NCBI GenBank assembly: GCA_031002005.1
Contig: CM061918.1
Location: 60,517,478 to 60,581,477, forward strand
DNA length: 64,000 nt
Origin: Vandiemenella viatica
Lineage: Eukaryota > Arthropoda > Insecta > Orthoptera > Morabidae
Direction: 5' to 3'
A program made the translations under genes and the position numbers. Positions 12,563 through 23,339 of the stretch are shown here, piece by piece. The first letter of the stretch is position 1; the number at the start of each line of letters is the position of its first letter. Under the pieces are notes generated by a model. That model did not search any database and was not told where the DNA came from. It saw only the letters and a list, made by a program, of their open reading frames with translations.

Positions 12563-12836
12563 GCCGGGGACAGACTACAACCTTGCCTCACGCCGTTTTT
12601 AACTGATGCTTGTCTTTGCGTGTCACTGGTTTGATTTTATCTTATTATCTTGGACTTGTTACTTCTTTCCTCACCAATCATTTCCAAAGCTCATTCATTT
12701 CTTACTTTGTCTCTGCACTTAATTTTCAGCATTCTTCTGCAGCACCACATTTCAAATGCTTCAATTTTCCTTCTTTCCGGTATTCCTAAAGTCCATGTTT
12801 CGCCACCATAAAGTGCTGTGCTCCACGAATACGATT
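12563..12836 (-). pseudogene. RTE-like LINE fragments (RT core scrap plus C-terminus)
   Basis: 12563-12625, complemented, matches the stretch of the LINE near 27050-27100 that encodes KGVRQGCSLSP (reverse-transcriptase motif). 12640-12836, complemented, encodes the later STALYGGETWTLGIPERRK and CCRRMLKIKC region. The two pieces are not contiguous in the LINE, so internal sequence has been deleted. No open frame survives. Confidence 0.75.
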
Positions 12837-12985
12837 TAAGGTATCAACGAAACGGTTGATTTCAGTTATATGTCTCACAAATTGTACATTAGCACAGGGT
12901 ATTACGTTTTCTACCGGTAAATACTATATTACTAAGAGAATATGATCACACGATCAGATACAGGAGTTAAATGAATTCGGTATTG

Positions 12986-13125
12986 GTGACTTAGTGCATG
13001 CCAATTGTTTCTGAGTGAGGTGTCTGTTTTTTTCTTAAAAAAAAAAAATATATATCATACATAGTGCATACCGTATCGTTGTGATATTGCCAACTATGCG
13101 TAGTTTTTGCCCTCTAAATCATTTG
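12986..13125 (+). repeat. Dispersed repeat R2, copy 1
   Basis: Shares with 14165-14310 the segments GACTTAGTGCATGCC, TGTTTCTGAGTGAGGTGTC, CATAGTGCATACC and TATGCGTAGTTTTTGCC, in the same orientation about 1.18 kb apart. It contains an A/T simple run at 13037-13055. Class unknown. Confidence 0.75.
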
Positions 13126-13351
13126 GATCATGGTGGTAATGTCATGCTCTGACAGGATTTTTTCTTCTTCTGATTATCGAAGACTATCATGTCTATTGAA
13201 ATAGAAAGTTTATACGGATGTGTGTGTTATTTAGTTCGTATCAGTGTGTGCCAGTAAAACGTAGTAATATCACGTCATTGTTTGCTGTGTAATGTTAACT
13301 ATACCAATATGTTTTGGTAGTTTAGATACCACGGTAAACTCAGGGACCTCA

Positions 13352-13460
13352 GTACTACGTAGTAAGCGTGGTGGGTAAGGACGCAAGATTCGAATCCTCG
13401 TCCAGCCATTTGGACTTTGAATTTCGTGTTTTCAGGAAATCACTCCATTATTTTAGTTTC
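13352..13460 (+). mobile_element. SINE head, decayed
   Basis: AAGCGTGGTGGGTAAGGACG, B-box GATTCGAATCCTCGTC and a trailing AGGAAATCACTCC match the 5' half of the window's main SINE. The 3' half is absent. Confidence 0.65.
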
Positions 13461-13838
13461 CACAATTTTACCAACACAGCCCTACTAAATCAGATTGCAG
13501 TGGAGGAATAACCCTGAGAATTTTATTTTCACTGGATATCCAGTTTAAGGTCTTACATTAGCATCGAGATGGTCAGAATCGGGAAAAAGCGTTAATAAGC
13601 TCACCCTGTTGAAATTAGTTTGCTTTCATAGAATTTTGGATTTGCGCTAAACTACGAGTCCGTTGAAATTTAAGGGAAGAGCTGTTTGGTGAGGCATGTA
13701 CTCTATAGAAATTCTATCACCAGCGTCTGCCTATAAGTTACGAAATACTTGAGAAAACCCACGTTCTTCGAATATACTCTTCGTGCCCGAAGAATACTAC
13801 TTTCAGGTCTCAATGAAACAGATGACTCCTTGACTCCT

Positions 13839-13862
13839 ATATATATATATATATATATATAT
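13839..13862. repeat. (TA)n microsatellite
   Basis: Uninterrupted TA dinucleotides. Confidence 0.95.
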
Positions 13863-14164
13863 AGAGGTGGAGTGATTCTATAAAGCCAGAATTTTTCGCT
13901 TCGATGGTATGGCTATTTTTGAGAGTATGGTGGAACAACTGCGATGATTTTTTTTTTTGACTCCGCATGATGACAGTGTTTGTACCCCTCCTCCGCGACT
14001 TTTGTATTCCGAGGGGATTTATTCTGCTGGAGGATGTTTGAGTCTTGCGATTTGAATGTATGCAAAACGTGGAGTTCTTCGTGATAAATGCATAAACTTT
14101 CTGATGCAAATCACTGTCACAAGAAAGTATGCTGTACACACTACAAGGCATGGAGCATTAACAC

Positions 14165-14310
14165 TGGGGACTTAGTGCATGCCTATTGTTTCTGAGTGAG
14201 GTGTCTGTTTTTTCTTTAAAAAAATAAAAATAAATAACATACATACATAGTGCATACCATATCGTTGTGATATTGTAAACTATGCGTAGTTTTTGCCTCT
14301 AAACGTCTAA
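14165..14310 (+). repeat. Dispersed repeat R2, copy 2
   Basis: Direct counterpart of 12986-13125, with an AAATAAATAACATACATACA expansion where copy 1 has an A-run. Similarity stops near TTTGCCTCTAAA in both copies. Confidence 0.75.
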
Positions 14311-15639
14311 GCATGATTTTGAACCGGTTTGTGGTGCTCAAAAAAGTAGGACACAGCACCAAGTTACACTGACCGATGAAGAATGAAACTGCTAATCCAG
14401 TTTGGACGTAGTGTCCGACATATTCAACACACGCCTGCGCCCAGATCGTAGTTCCACGCGGAAACACACACAGCCGCCTGCCGAACGGTTGCAGAGGTGA
14501 AAATAGTATGTTTTTTACCGCACACGGTCTCCTGCCGAACAGTTGCTGGGGTTAAAGCCTACCAACGATGATTCGTTTTGGAAGAACCTCATCAGCGTGC
14601 AACTCGCAGTGACCGACGCCTTGGCTGTCAGGAAGCATTGGGGCTACCTAGTTTCAAGATACTATACAGAGTTTGGTGGCATTTTTGCTAATAAAGTGCC
14701 ATGTGACTATCATATGAATAAATATATTCGATTGTTTTTTTCCGCACGTTCATGTTTTTCTAAAGATGGAACTTGTATGAATTAACTGTTTGAGCTTACA
14801 TTGCAGTCTCTAGAATAACCCGCAGAGCCAACACACACATAACTTTATATCATAGTGGTCGACAGTCAGAAGATGTGAGCTACATATGTATGCATCATAG
14901 AGCTCATCGTTATCTGTTCTTGAGTGGTGCAGTTCAGCCATGGATAGAAGCAAAAATATATATATTCAGGCCTAGTCAGAGAAATAGAGCCATGTATCGA
15001 GGGAGCAAGAGAGAAACAAAATTTTGTGAAAAATACACAATTTCAGTGAGAAGCATGAAAATCCTATATATTCCATAAATTTCATGAAAATCGGTAAAAA
15101 ATGATTAAAATATATAAAATAATGCCAAAATTACCTAATTTACTCAAAAAAAAAAAAAGACGTAGTCGATTGACATGAGAATTACACCTGCGTGCATCAC
15201 AGAGAACAGTACCCAACTATATGATATGTTTTCGTTACCACAACGGGCTACAGAAAAGTGTCATATGCGTACAAAAAAAAAAAAAGTATGTTCTGGCTGT
15301 CATTACAATTTCCAGAGAAACCTGCACCACCCCTCCATAACACAAATCACGGGATAGGCAGTACATCTGACATAGAAGCGAACATGGACTCAACGAGGTA
15401 TAGCTAAAACTACTACTACCAGTATGCACACGATCCATTAAACTCTAGTTAATATAAGGATACCACATGAGGTTAGGAAAACTATGCGATGAGTGTTCAC
15501 CACTTATACAATCTCCCCATCATGATAGGGTGTGCGAAGGATGGAAATAGTAGATATATGCATCATAGTACTCAATGTATTCGAGCCAAGGTGCTGACAG
15601 AACGTATGAGCCACATTAACGCACACCATCAGTAGGTTT

Positions 15640-17644
15640 ACAAATCTACATAACTTACTTTAAACACAGGTTACTTTAAGATTTTAAACTGTGCACCATA
15701 TTGGGGAAAGGTACGTTAGGGTAACCCAAGCTAGGTAAGTCTAACACATCTTAGCAGTAACTAAGGTTACTGTTGGCTTATGTATTGAGGGTAGCCCAAG
15801 TTAGGTTACTACATCACATCTTAGCAGTAACTAAGATTACTGTAGGCCGGCATATTGAGTAAGGCTAAGTTTGCGAGGTTAAGGCTTACTTTTGCTGTTT
15901 AAAATGGCCCGTTATGAATTCTGGATTTAAACCAAAATTACGAACGATAGCCGCCTCGCTGCTGATTAGTACAAATCATTATCTTGATTAATTTTATTCA
16001 GTACTCAACTAAATAATTCTCCAATAATTTTCCAACATAGATTATTTATTTATCTTCGGTATTGAATTTCTCACAAACTTAACAAATCTTAAATCATCGA
16101 CTTGCAAGTCAAACCTCTACTGCTAAAACATCCATGACAACCACCAGTCCACGATAAACAAAACATCCAATGCAGTCAGCGATATTAATTGTATAGCTCT
16201 TGGCATTACATGTTTGCCAACTTAAATATTCGACCATAGTATTTTTTACTATTACTTACATTAGTTATTTTACAATTAACTAGCCCTATGGTTGTTATTT
16301 CACTAGTTAAATCTCGAATGAGGTGTTAGAGTTATATGCACCATTCATGTGAAGCTATAACTTTATGTAATGATTGTGGGATAAACTAGAGTTTAACCTC
16401 AGTTTTAGGTTGATCAACCATCACACCCTAGCAGTAATTGAGGTTATTGCAGGTACGATAGATTAGGCAGGCCCGACTTGTTACATTGTGTTAGGTCAGG
16501 TTAACGCGCGATTACCTAGCCATCAGTAGACACACGAGCCGTCATAACTTACGATATTTTAGGGTAAATTCAGGTCAGCTGCGCTGGATAAATTGTTGCA
16601 TTGTGTTAACAAGCGAGCTTGGTGTTACAGCCAATTGCACTGTTTGCCCATACTGTGGATATGATGTTTGTGATACTACATGCATGTGAAAAGTATAAAT
16701 AAAACAAAACGCCTTGTACATTATTCTCTTTTATTTTTACCCACCTCCCAAGTTCCCACCTTATCGAGTTATTTTTCACGAGTTTTTGGGGCGGATTATT
16801 CCTTCAGCACTTAATACCACTTAATAAGACCGAATCGTAATGGACATCAACACTCGATAAGACATAAAATGTGTTGGATGTAAGTTATTATTTGCCACTT
16901 TTCATGAATTTCACTAAGAAGTTGTGAAAATGTAAAAAATAGACAAAAAAATCAAGAAACTGATAAAATATAGCAAACAATTGGTAAAAAAATTGTAAAT
17001 TTCCTCCATGAATTAAGTCAATGATCGACATAACAATTACACGACATGTATACGAAATTCCCATCCATGAAGGCTGAAATCTGTAAAATTTTCTGTCTGG
17101 TGGAAAATCTGCTACCATCACTAGGTAGGTGAGACTTATCTTAAAAAATCTAGTTAATGTTATATTGCTTGTTATAGTAGGTTAGAGTAAGTTCAGGTTA
17201 GGTTAGGTCAATATAGGTGAACTGTAGTTTGTTATATAGTGTTAGACCACGGCAATAAGTTAGGGTGGTGTTATAGTCACGTGTATTAGTTGTCACAGTG
17301 TTGTTCTCATGACATCGTTGAGACGTGGAAATCCTAACGTAGTTCACATTCCCGAGGCGGCTTTAGCTTAAATCTCCATCGGGGTGTTACAGTTATGCTC
17401 ACCATTTACTCAATATAGCTTGTGAAACGTTTACTTCATGTAATGAAAAAGTTAGCTCCAACTCAGGTTAACCCTTATTTTTTCATAAATTGAGAGCGCG
17501 TGTGATGGGAATAGCGGTAACGAGGGTGCGATGCCTTAGAGGGTAACCCCAGTTTTGGGTTAACAAACCATGACACCCTAGCAGTAACTGAGGATATTGT
17601 AGATGATTTAGGGTAGGCATTGTGTTAGCTTAGGTTAAAGCGCG
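15640..17644. repeat. Decayed tandem/dispersed repeat region R3 (TTAGCAGTAACT motif)
   Basis: The motif CTAGCAGTAACTGAGGTTAC (or close variants) recurs near 15750, 15820, 16427 and 17577. Near 15750-15845 it repeats at ~70 bp. 16320-16510 and 17385-17644 are longer diverged direct copies. They share GGTGTTA.AGTTAT, a CAACC/AACAAACCAT.ACACCCT segment, and CATTGTGTTAG followed by AGGTTAA.GCGCG. GGTTAGGTTAGG near 17195 is part of this sequence style and is too short to be telomere. No coding capacity was seen. Confidence 0.6.
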
Positions 17645-17669
17645 CGCGCTTTAACCTAAGCTAACACAA
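17620..17669. repeat. Perfect 50-bp palindrome
   Basis: The two 25-base halves are exact reverse complements with no spacer; the centre is CGCG|CGCG at 17644/17645, flanked by TTAAAG and CTTTAA. The left half is the end of an R3 repeat copy, so the palindrome is a head-to-head join of two R3 ends. It could extrude as a cruciform. Confidence 0.95.
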
Positions 17670-17968
17670 CGATGTCATGAGATGTGCGGATTTAGCATAT
17701 GGCAGATGGCCTGCAGCGTGAAAGTATGCGAGCATTTCGATTGTAGTACTTAAATGGAGGTCCCAATTACCGGATCTTTCTGCGTAAATAAACATCATTA
17801 TGAGGTCAATGCATTTAAGAAGATTTATCCAAAGCTTAGTTGTTCTGCTGAGCGTTTTCACATTATTTAAACACTCATTAAATTGATTCAACGCTGCCTT
17901 TACAGTTGGATCTTTGAGAATTTCAGCTTCATTGCGTTTATTTTCAAGGAGCTGCTTAGAAAATGCCT
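17661..17968 (-). pseudogene. Fragment of an uncharacterised arthropod ORF family
   Basis: Reading from 17968 down to the stop near 17661 gives about 100 open codons. Recognisable features are an acidic/charged start (ENLEAFSKQLLENKRNEAE), then TTKLWINLLKCIDLIMMFI, then AERSGNWDLHL and YFHAAGHLPYAKSAH. From memory, the AER(S/T)G.W.LHL ... Y.AA.GH..YAKSA pattern is typical of an uncharacterised ORF that recurs in insect and crustacean genomes, probably TE-associated; I cannot name a Pfam family. A stop precedes it. The 3' end is cut right after KSAH by the inverted R3 end and palindrome, so this is a truncated relic. Confidence 0.5.
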
Positions 17969-17969
17969 C

Positions 17970-18800
17970 AAGATTTTCCTACATTAGCAACTATCCCTGA
18001 CACGTTAGATCAAACGAACGCTGTTAAATGCATTAAAAATTATTTCTGGAAATTATAGCACCTTTATTCTTCCTCTTACACAACGGGCGCGGCCGGCTCA
18101 CGCTGCCCGCCGACTCCTGGGCGCTCACGCGCTCAAAACCCAGCTACTGTTTTCTATGTTACTAGTAGAGTAACACACATAACTGTATATGTTTATACAC
18201 CGATGTACTCAGGAATATATATGCTACAACTTTTATTGGAAGCATTTTTTCATTTGGCGAAGAATAAAAGTATGGTTTTGCAAAAACGTAGATAGGTGGC
18301 AAAAAAATATTGTTTTTTTACAACATTTCGTTAATTTACGGGAAAACTGCTGCACTTATCATGAATTATGTTATTATAAAAGTTGTAGAATATTTATCAG
18401 GGAATAAAACTGTAAGTAATATAACCTTAATAAACTTTTGGTTAAAAAGTTATATGCGATTGCGTAAAACTCTACATTTTAAACCTAAAGGGGGGGTAGG
18501 GGGGGAAGCTCCATTGGAATTTTCGGGGACTTTTCAGAAAATGTCTCTCTAATAGTGATCTACTACTGGGAGAAAATTCAGCTTTACCAGAGAAAGTTCC
18601 GACATTCACTGTTTTTGGCCCTTTATTGACTGGGCTATTGAGGCGGTGCTACTACTACTAACAGACAGTAATTGTCCACAAGGATACAGTGGGAAGTGTG
18701 TGGGAACATGGTTAGCAGTTCAAGCCTTGTTTAAACATTGGTTTATTATAATTATTAATGATACTGCTGAAACTTACAGGAAATGTTACAACTCTAATAT
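17970..18800. other. Spacer with a short GC-rich patch
   Basis: Nothing recognised apart from a ~75-bp GC-rich patch at 18083-18150 (CGCGGCCGGCTCACG) in AT-rich DNA and a G-run at 18490-18505. Confidence 0.4.
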
Positions 18801-18807
18801 CAAATAC

Positions 18808-19345
18808 CACCAATCCTGGTTTTGCAAACAAAGATATGAATAATCTTGTTATCACAAAATGATATTATGGACCAAACCTTGGTCTTGCAAACGAAGATAT
18901 GAATAATCTTGTTATTACAAAATTATATAATATTAAGGACCAAACCTTCGTCTTGCAACTTATACCTTGAATAACCCTTATAATTACAAACAATTCTACT
19001 TTTACCAAATTATAGAAAATAACCTGACTGGCTCTTAATAATCTACTAGGCAAATACAATTTTATATTTGAGCCAGACTGCTAACGACGAGGTAGAAGGC
19101 GACACATTGGTAGTAGCTATTGACAGAGAAAATGACTAATATAATGTCAAATAACACCGGCCCCGATCTTGTAGATTAACGTATGAATAATCCTGTAATC
19201 ACCGACAATTCCACGTAGATCAATAACAGAAATAACAAGACCGGCTTGTTCTCATCTACCAGCATCTAACACTCTGCCAGTAGGACCAGACACAATTTAT
19301 GGCTGAGGCAGACCGCTAACGACGAGGCGGAAGGCAACACTTGTG
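18808..19345. repeat. Nested, diverged tandem repeats
   Basis: Three 62-68-bp units starting ACCAA.CCT.G(G/T).TTGCAA begin at 18808, 18870 and 18938. The last unit belongs to a longer (~220-bp) unit that recurs at about 19157-19345. Both long copies end with a segment containing CTAACGACGAGG.(A/G)GAAGGC (19081 and 19317). AT content drops sharply from the first to the last copy, which is unusual for a young tandem array and suggests old copies under different mutational histories. Confidence 0.6.
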
Positions 19346-20045
19346 GTTGCAGTTGACGGCCACTACCACCAATACCATCCCAGGGCGAGAAGGCAGTTTA
19401 CAGCTCGAAAGGTACCACCCAGGTCGATCGCCACGGTATTTCCGAAGCTTCGGCACAGCACTCTCGGTGAAGAGTATCGGAGAATTCCCTCTCTGCAGGT
19501 GGTCGAAGCACGGCCGCGAGGGACCCACCAATTCACCAGAGGTATAATCCACGGGCGGCCCGGTCAAACCATCAAGCGGAGTCACGGCCAGTGCGAGAAA
19601 TACCAGGCATAACCAATCGACTGTTGACTGCCTCACTGACTGCTTCTTCCTTAGTCCCGTAACGCTATCACTCCGGCAAACATTAGCGCAATGCCGATCG
19701 CGTGCCTCCAACTGGCTGACTGGCCGACTGGCCGACTCCATTCTCCAGCCCCGCTGCCACTCCGGGAAGTACTAGTGGAACACCGACTGCCTGCCTCCAA
19801 CCAACTGACAGTCTCCCTGGCCGCCCGGTCCAACCGCGGACCCCGCCGCCCCACCGGGCTTCCGGCGTCACGGCGACACAGGGAAGTACTCGTTCCCGAC
19901 AGACTGACTGGCTGGCAGACTGACCAAGACTAACTGCGACTAACTGCCCGCTCGGTTCCGTGTCCCCACATATATACCACTATCGCCAGGAGCCCCAGCG
20001 CTCTCTAGCGGGGGAAAACCAAAGAGGAAACATTCGCGAGCGGAA
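19310..20045. other. GC-rich block of unknown nature
   Basis: About 0.7 kb of clearly GC-rich sequence in an AT-rich region, with CTGACTGGC / ACTGACTGG mini-repeats (19709-19740, 19904-19930). A TATATATACC run (19968-19977) is followed by a CAGCGCTCTCTAGCG segment. Frames of 60-140 codons on both strands overlap one another and carry no domain I recognise. It could be a decayed LTR or a CpG-rich regulatory region; I cannot decide. Confidence 0.4.
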
Positions 20046-20252
20046 GAGAAGGCAAAGATATAACAAGAGCCGAGCACGGCTCAGAGGTTAGAGCAGTTTT
20101 CAGGTTAAACGTATTTTATTTAAGTGTACGCATAGAAAACCTAATGCGTAACGTGAAGTAACTCACAGTGATGTAGCAAATGCTCACTGTTCAACATGAG
20201 CTTAAGTGACAGCGGGCACTATCGTAACTGCTTGTATCATAATATCGATTAG

Positions 20253-20307
20253 TGCGCATGTGCAGAACGTTGCTGCGCATACGCAGAGCGTTGCGCCGCA
20301 TGCGTAC
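20253..20307. promoter_or_regulatory. 21-bp tandem repeat of NRF-1-like sites
   Basis: TGCGCATGTGCA (20253) and TGCGCATACGCA (20274) lie in two 21-bp units, each ending GTTGC. A third partial unit, GCCGCATGCGTAC, follows at 20295. The cores resemble the NRF-1 consensus TGCGCATGCGCA. Function is inference. Confidence 0.45.
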
Positions 20308-21039
20308 TAAGCACGTAACACGTAAAGCTAGCACGTACCTACAGTGCCTGCTTCAAAAAAAAAAAAAAAGTTGGAAGTAGTTATTCCATGAGCCCCAACG
20401 TATTTACACTAAATTGAGTAAATAACGATGAAAAGTTCTTCCACATCGTAACAGCAAACAACCTATCAAAAGCCAGACAGCGTACAATGCATTAGCGATC
20501 TCAGCTAGCGATTATTTCAAGAACATGTTTTCAGTTTATTTTCTCTTAAGATGGACATTGATTTTCACCTCAGTATTTTGATTGTGATTACAGGTAGGTA
20601 AATATATTTCTGTATCTATGATTGGTTTATACGGATCTCAGAACAGTTAGTCGTGCACAACAGGACGGCATTCTATCAACGCGTTAGAACGCTAGCTACA
20701 TGGTGGGGCTGGCTATATAAACTAATGACCGGGCTACAAACGACAGCGATTTAGGTCACTGCAACTGCGGGCCTCCCTCTTAAAAGTTATCTGGAGCGGA
20801 AGACACAATGTCAGAATGCGCCGTTAATATTCTACTACCAGGAGATCCGAGCTGTATAAATGCTAGATCGTTTCTGTCGTCCAGATTTTCTCGACGCGAC
20901 CTTGCTCGTAAATTGGAAGACCAAGTGAAGTATTGGAAGATGTTGCTTTCTGTCATGATTATTGAAAAGAGGCGTACGGTATCATCATTGTACTCATTCA
21001 ACAAATAATACTCACAAAGAATTTCGTTTTATTAATGTT

Positions 21040-21108
21040 TTATGACTCGCCGATGTCGTGGTCATTAGTCTCTTCTATGGCTTTACGCTTTGTCGTCGTC
21101 GAAGTCAT
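21040..21108 (-). mobile_element. SINE-A 3' tail, tandemly doubled
   Basis: Complemented, this stretch gives two successive copies of the SINE-A tail (TAATGACC....GACGACG and AAAGCGTAAAGCCATAG). It abuts the MITE at 21109. A full SINE-A in the same orientation starts on the far side of that MITE. Confidence 0.6.
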
Positions 21109-21445
21109 TAGGGATCGGCCATAAACTGCGTGGTTCGGTCTGGGGGGAGGGGGGTTGGGTAGATATCTACGCAAGGCTACGTGCGAGGGGGGTAGGGGTG
21201 TTTCCGAGTCAAGCCACGTAGCTTTTCATTCATATTATTTGTCACAGTTAAGAGAAGGTACAGAAACACAACAACATGCGAATATTTATTTCCGTTATGT
21301 AATTATCTCCGTATGTAATTTACGATATTCTGACAAGAGAAAATAGTACAAAATTAAGAAAGGGTTGTAAAGGGGGTGGGGGTTGTAAAGGCAAAAGCGA
21401 CGTCAGGCTACGTGGGGAGAGAGGAAGTTCACATGAGGCCAAATT
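21109..21445 (-). mobile_element. MITE, family M1, copy 1
   Basis: Begins GGGATCGGCCATAAACTGCG, with a G-rich subterminal region, CACGTAGC motifs and an AATTTACGATATTCTGACAA core. It ends in a pyrimidine-rich mirror (complement of GAACTTCCTC). It aligns in opposite orientation with 30301-30672, including the central CGTAAATT/GACAGAG segment. No coding capacity. Superfamily not determined. Confidence 0.65.
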
Positions 21446-21454
21446 GACTTTATA

Positions 21455-21705
21455 TTTTTATTTTTACTTATGGCTTTACGCTTCGTCAACGTCTAGGTCA
21501 TTAGAGGCGGAATGGGACTGGGGACAAGGAACGGGAAGGAATTCGGCCAAGGCCTTTTTGAAGGAAGCATCCAGGAATTCACCTGGAGTGATTTGGGGAA
21601 ACCATCGAAATCCCAAATCTGGATGCCTGGACGGAGATTCGAACCTGCGTCCTGCCGAATGCGAGGCCAGAGCGTTAACCGCTCATGCAAAACGCTCGGC
21701 GTGGT
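21455..21705 (-). mobile_element. SINE-A, full-length-like
   Basis: Complemented: head GAGCGTTTTGCATGAGCGGT (an altered version of the usual ...GCGTGGTGGGTGAACGGTTAACG), B-box GGTTCGAATC-like, core ATCACTCCAGGTGAATTCC, and the A-type tail GACGAAGCGTAAAGCCATAA. It follows the MITE at 21109-21445. Confidence 0.85.
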
Positions 21706-22009
21706 CGTTAGAGTGGGCAAGGAACGAAAAACAGTTTGGCCATACTGGCATTCATCTGTCGTAATTTCGGAAGCAATGGTAAAAGAAGGAGGAGCCTGGT
21801 GGCTCAGCGGTTAAGCCATCCCTTTGGTACAGGGCGTTCGCCGGGAAACGCAACCCACTGTTAGCGCTACAAGGAAGAAACTGCTCCCGGCGAGCGAGCG
21901 GTCAGTTTCCGGCATTGTTCGACCGTCGGCCGCGGACTATTTCATAATAATTACGCTTCATAAACTTGTGTGCTAAGCATTTAAATGTGACGTAATTCAT
22001 TAGCTTACC

Positions 22010-22387
22010 TTATAAAAGATGCTGGAAGTGTTGACCCTCTTGTGTAATGCACATTTCACATCTTCTGAACATATTTCGAGACACACGCTGCCCTAACTGA
22101 CTTAATGATTTTTTGGGTGACTGTTCTAGTAGAAAAGCGATATCGTCAATTTTCTTCTCTGTGAGAATACGGTTGACCGACAGTCTCTTTTTGTTAAAAA
22201 ATGAACCCGTTTCTCTTACTTTTTTAACCAGACGCAGAATTGTTGATTTAGCTGGCAGTAAAGCGCCAGGAAATTCGCGACGAAATTTACTGCGACACTT
22301 TTTAAACGACTTCTTCTTCACATATGTATCGTAGAGAAATATTCTTTGTTGCAAACTGTAACGTACCATAATTATACTCACACTCAA
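22010..22387 (-). pseudogene. DUF4817/HTH transposase with the catalytic domain deleted
   Basis: The 125-codon frame opens with a helix-turn-helix region of the kind annotated DUF4817 (RYSLQQRIFLYDTYVK, then KCRSKFRREFPGALLPAKST, then LRLVKKVRETGSFFNKKR). This is the N-terminus of a mariner/Tc1-related transposase family. It ends CEMCITQEGQHFQHLL, which is how such proteins usually terminate (...GGHFEHLL). The normal DDE domain of roughly 200 residues is missing between residues ~100 and ~108, yet the frame stays open across the join. It is best read as an internally deleted, non-autonomous copy. Confidence 0.7.
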
Positions 22388-22396
22388 ACACGGTAC

Positions 22397-22520
22397 AGAT
22401 TAATAAGAGTATGAAGCCCCAAACCAGCCAAACCGCAAAGAAACGTTTATTCAAAACACTGATTAATAAGAGACTGAAGTCACAAACTATCTACAATGCA
22501 AAGAAACCGTTCTTAACAAT
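22397..22520. repeat. ~62-bp imperfect tandem duplication
   Basis: GATTAATAAGAG..TGAAG ... GCAAAGAAAC occurs twice back to back, directly upstream (minus-strand sense) of the deleted transposase. It may be a subterminal repeat of that element. Confidence 0.6.
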
Positions 22521-22788
22521 GTAAGGGTCACTGCAATGCACTGTTGGGGCAGCGGAGGTGTTAAACAGTGCGGTGATTCACGGTGCCGGTTGGCGGAAAC
22601 TGCTGGCTGGACTGACCGAGCAAGTTGCCGACGGCAACAGACTGGGAGGGTAGCGTTTTCCGGCGAACGCCCTGTACCTTTCGGTCGAAGGGCCTGAATG
22701 GGCAGGCACCGGGCATCACCTTCTCCCTTTGTTGATATTGCACTTGTCCGTAACGTGAAGAACATACTACACTCATCCTTAACACATC

Positions 22789-23026
22789 ACCGAGCGTGGT
22801 GGTGTAACGGTTAGCGTTTTGGCCTCGCATTCTGGAGGACGGCGGTTCGAATCCCCGTTCGGGCATCCAGATTTTGGGTTTTCCATGGTTTACCAAATCA
22901 CTCCAGGCAAATGCCGGGATGCTTCCTTCAAAAGGCCATGGCCGAATTCCTTACCATTCCTTGCTCCCCATCCTTTCCCGTCTCTAAAGACCTCTCTGTT
23001 AAGAGACGTTAAACAGTTAAAAAAAA
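22789..23026 (+). mobile_element. SINE-B, complete with target-site duplication
   Basis: Starts ACCGAGCGTGGTGGTGTAAC (A-box), B-box GGTTCGAATCCCCG, core AAATCACTCCAGGCAAATGC, CCATGGCCGAATTCC, and the B-type tail GTCTCTAAAGACC...AAGAGACGTTAAAC with an A-run. It is flanked by the 11-bp duplication CTTAACACATC (22778-22788 and 23027-23037), the mark of LINE-type retroposition. GTCTCT and AGAGAC in the tail can pair. Confidence 0.95.
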
Positions 23027-23339
23027 CTTAACACATCGTAACGATCGCCACTAAACAGTGACACGTAAATACAATTCCTTTACTGGGGAACAGAAAATTA
23101 CCCCAGTTAAATTTCCAAACAAAACTGCCGTGACGGAGAAACTCCATGCAGTCATAAAGCCTGGATCACCAGGTTGTGGAAATAATCATCTGTTGTTTCT
23201 ATGAAAAAGTTTTGAAGCCATTTCTGCGAATGAATTCAAAATTTACATTTTCAGGTAACTAATGCAATGATCTGTTTTGATATTACCATCCTTCTACTTA
23301 CAGCAGTCCGAATACCTCGGCGTCCACCTACTTTTCTAA

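Noticed and set aside
12986..14310. Solo LTR retrotransposon with R2 copies as LTRs
   Set aside because: No TG...CA ends, target duplication, primer-binding site or gag/pol between the copies; a SINE and a microsatellite lie inside instead.
17190..17215. Telomeric TTAGG array
   Set aside because: Only two or three degenerate copies, part of the R3 sequence style.
20808..21008. 66-codon ORF (MSECAVNILLPGDP...) with TATATAAA ~95 bp upstream (20713)
   Set aside because: Tempting, but the TATA-to-start layout is loose, an equally long frame covers it on the other strand and no family is recognised.
22789..22870. tRNA gene
   Set aside because: A- and B-boxes are those of the SINE head; the sequence continues into the SINE body and has a target-site duplication.
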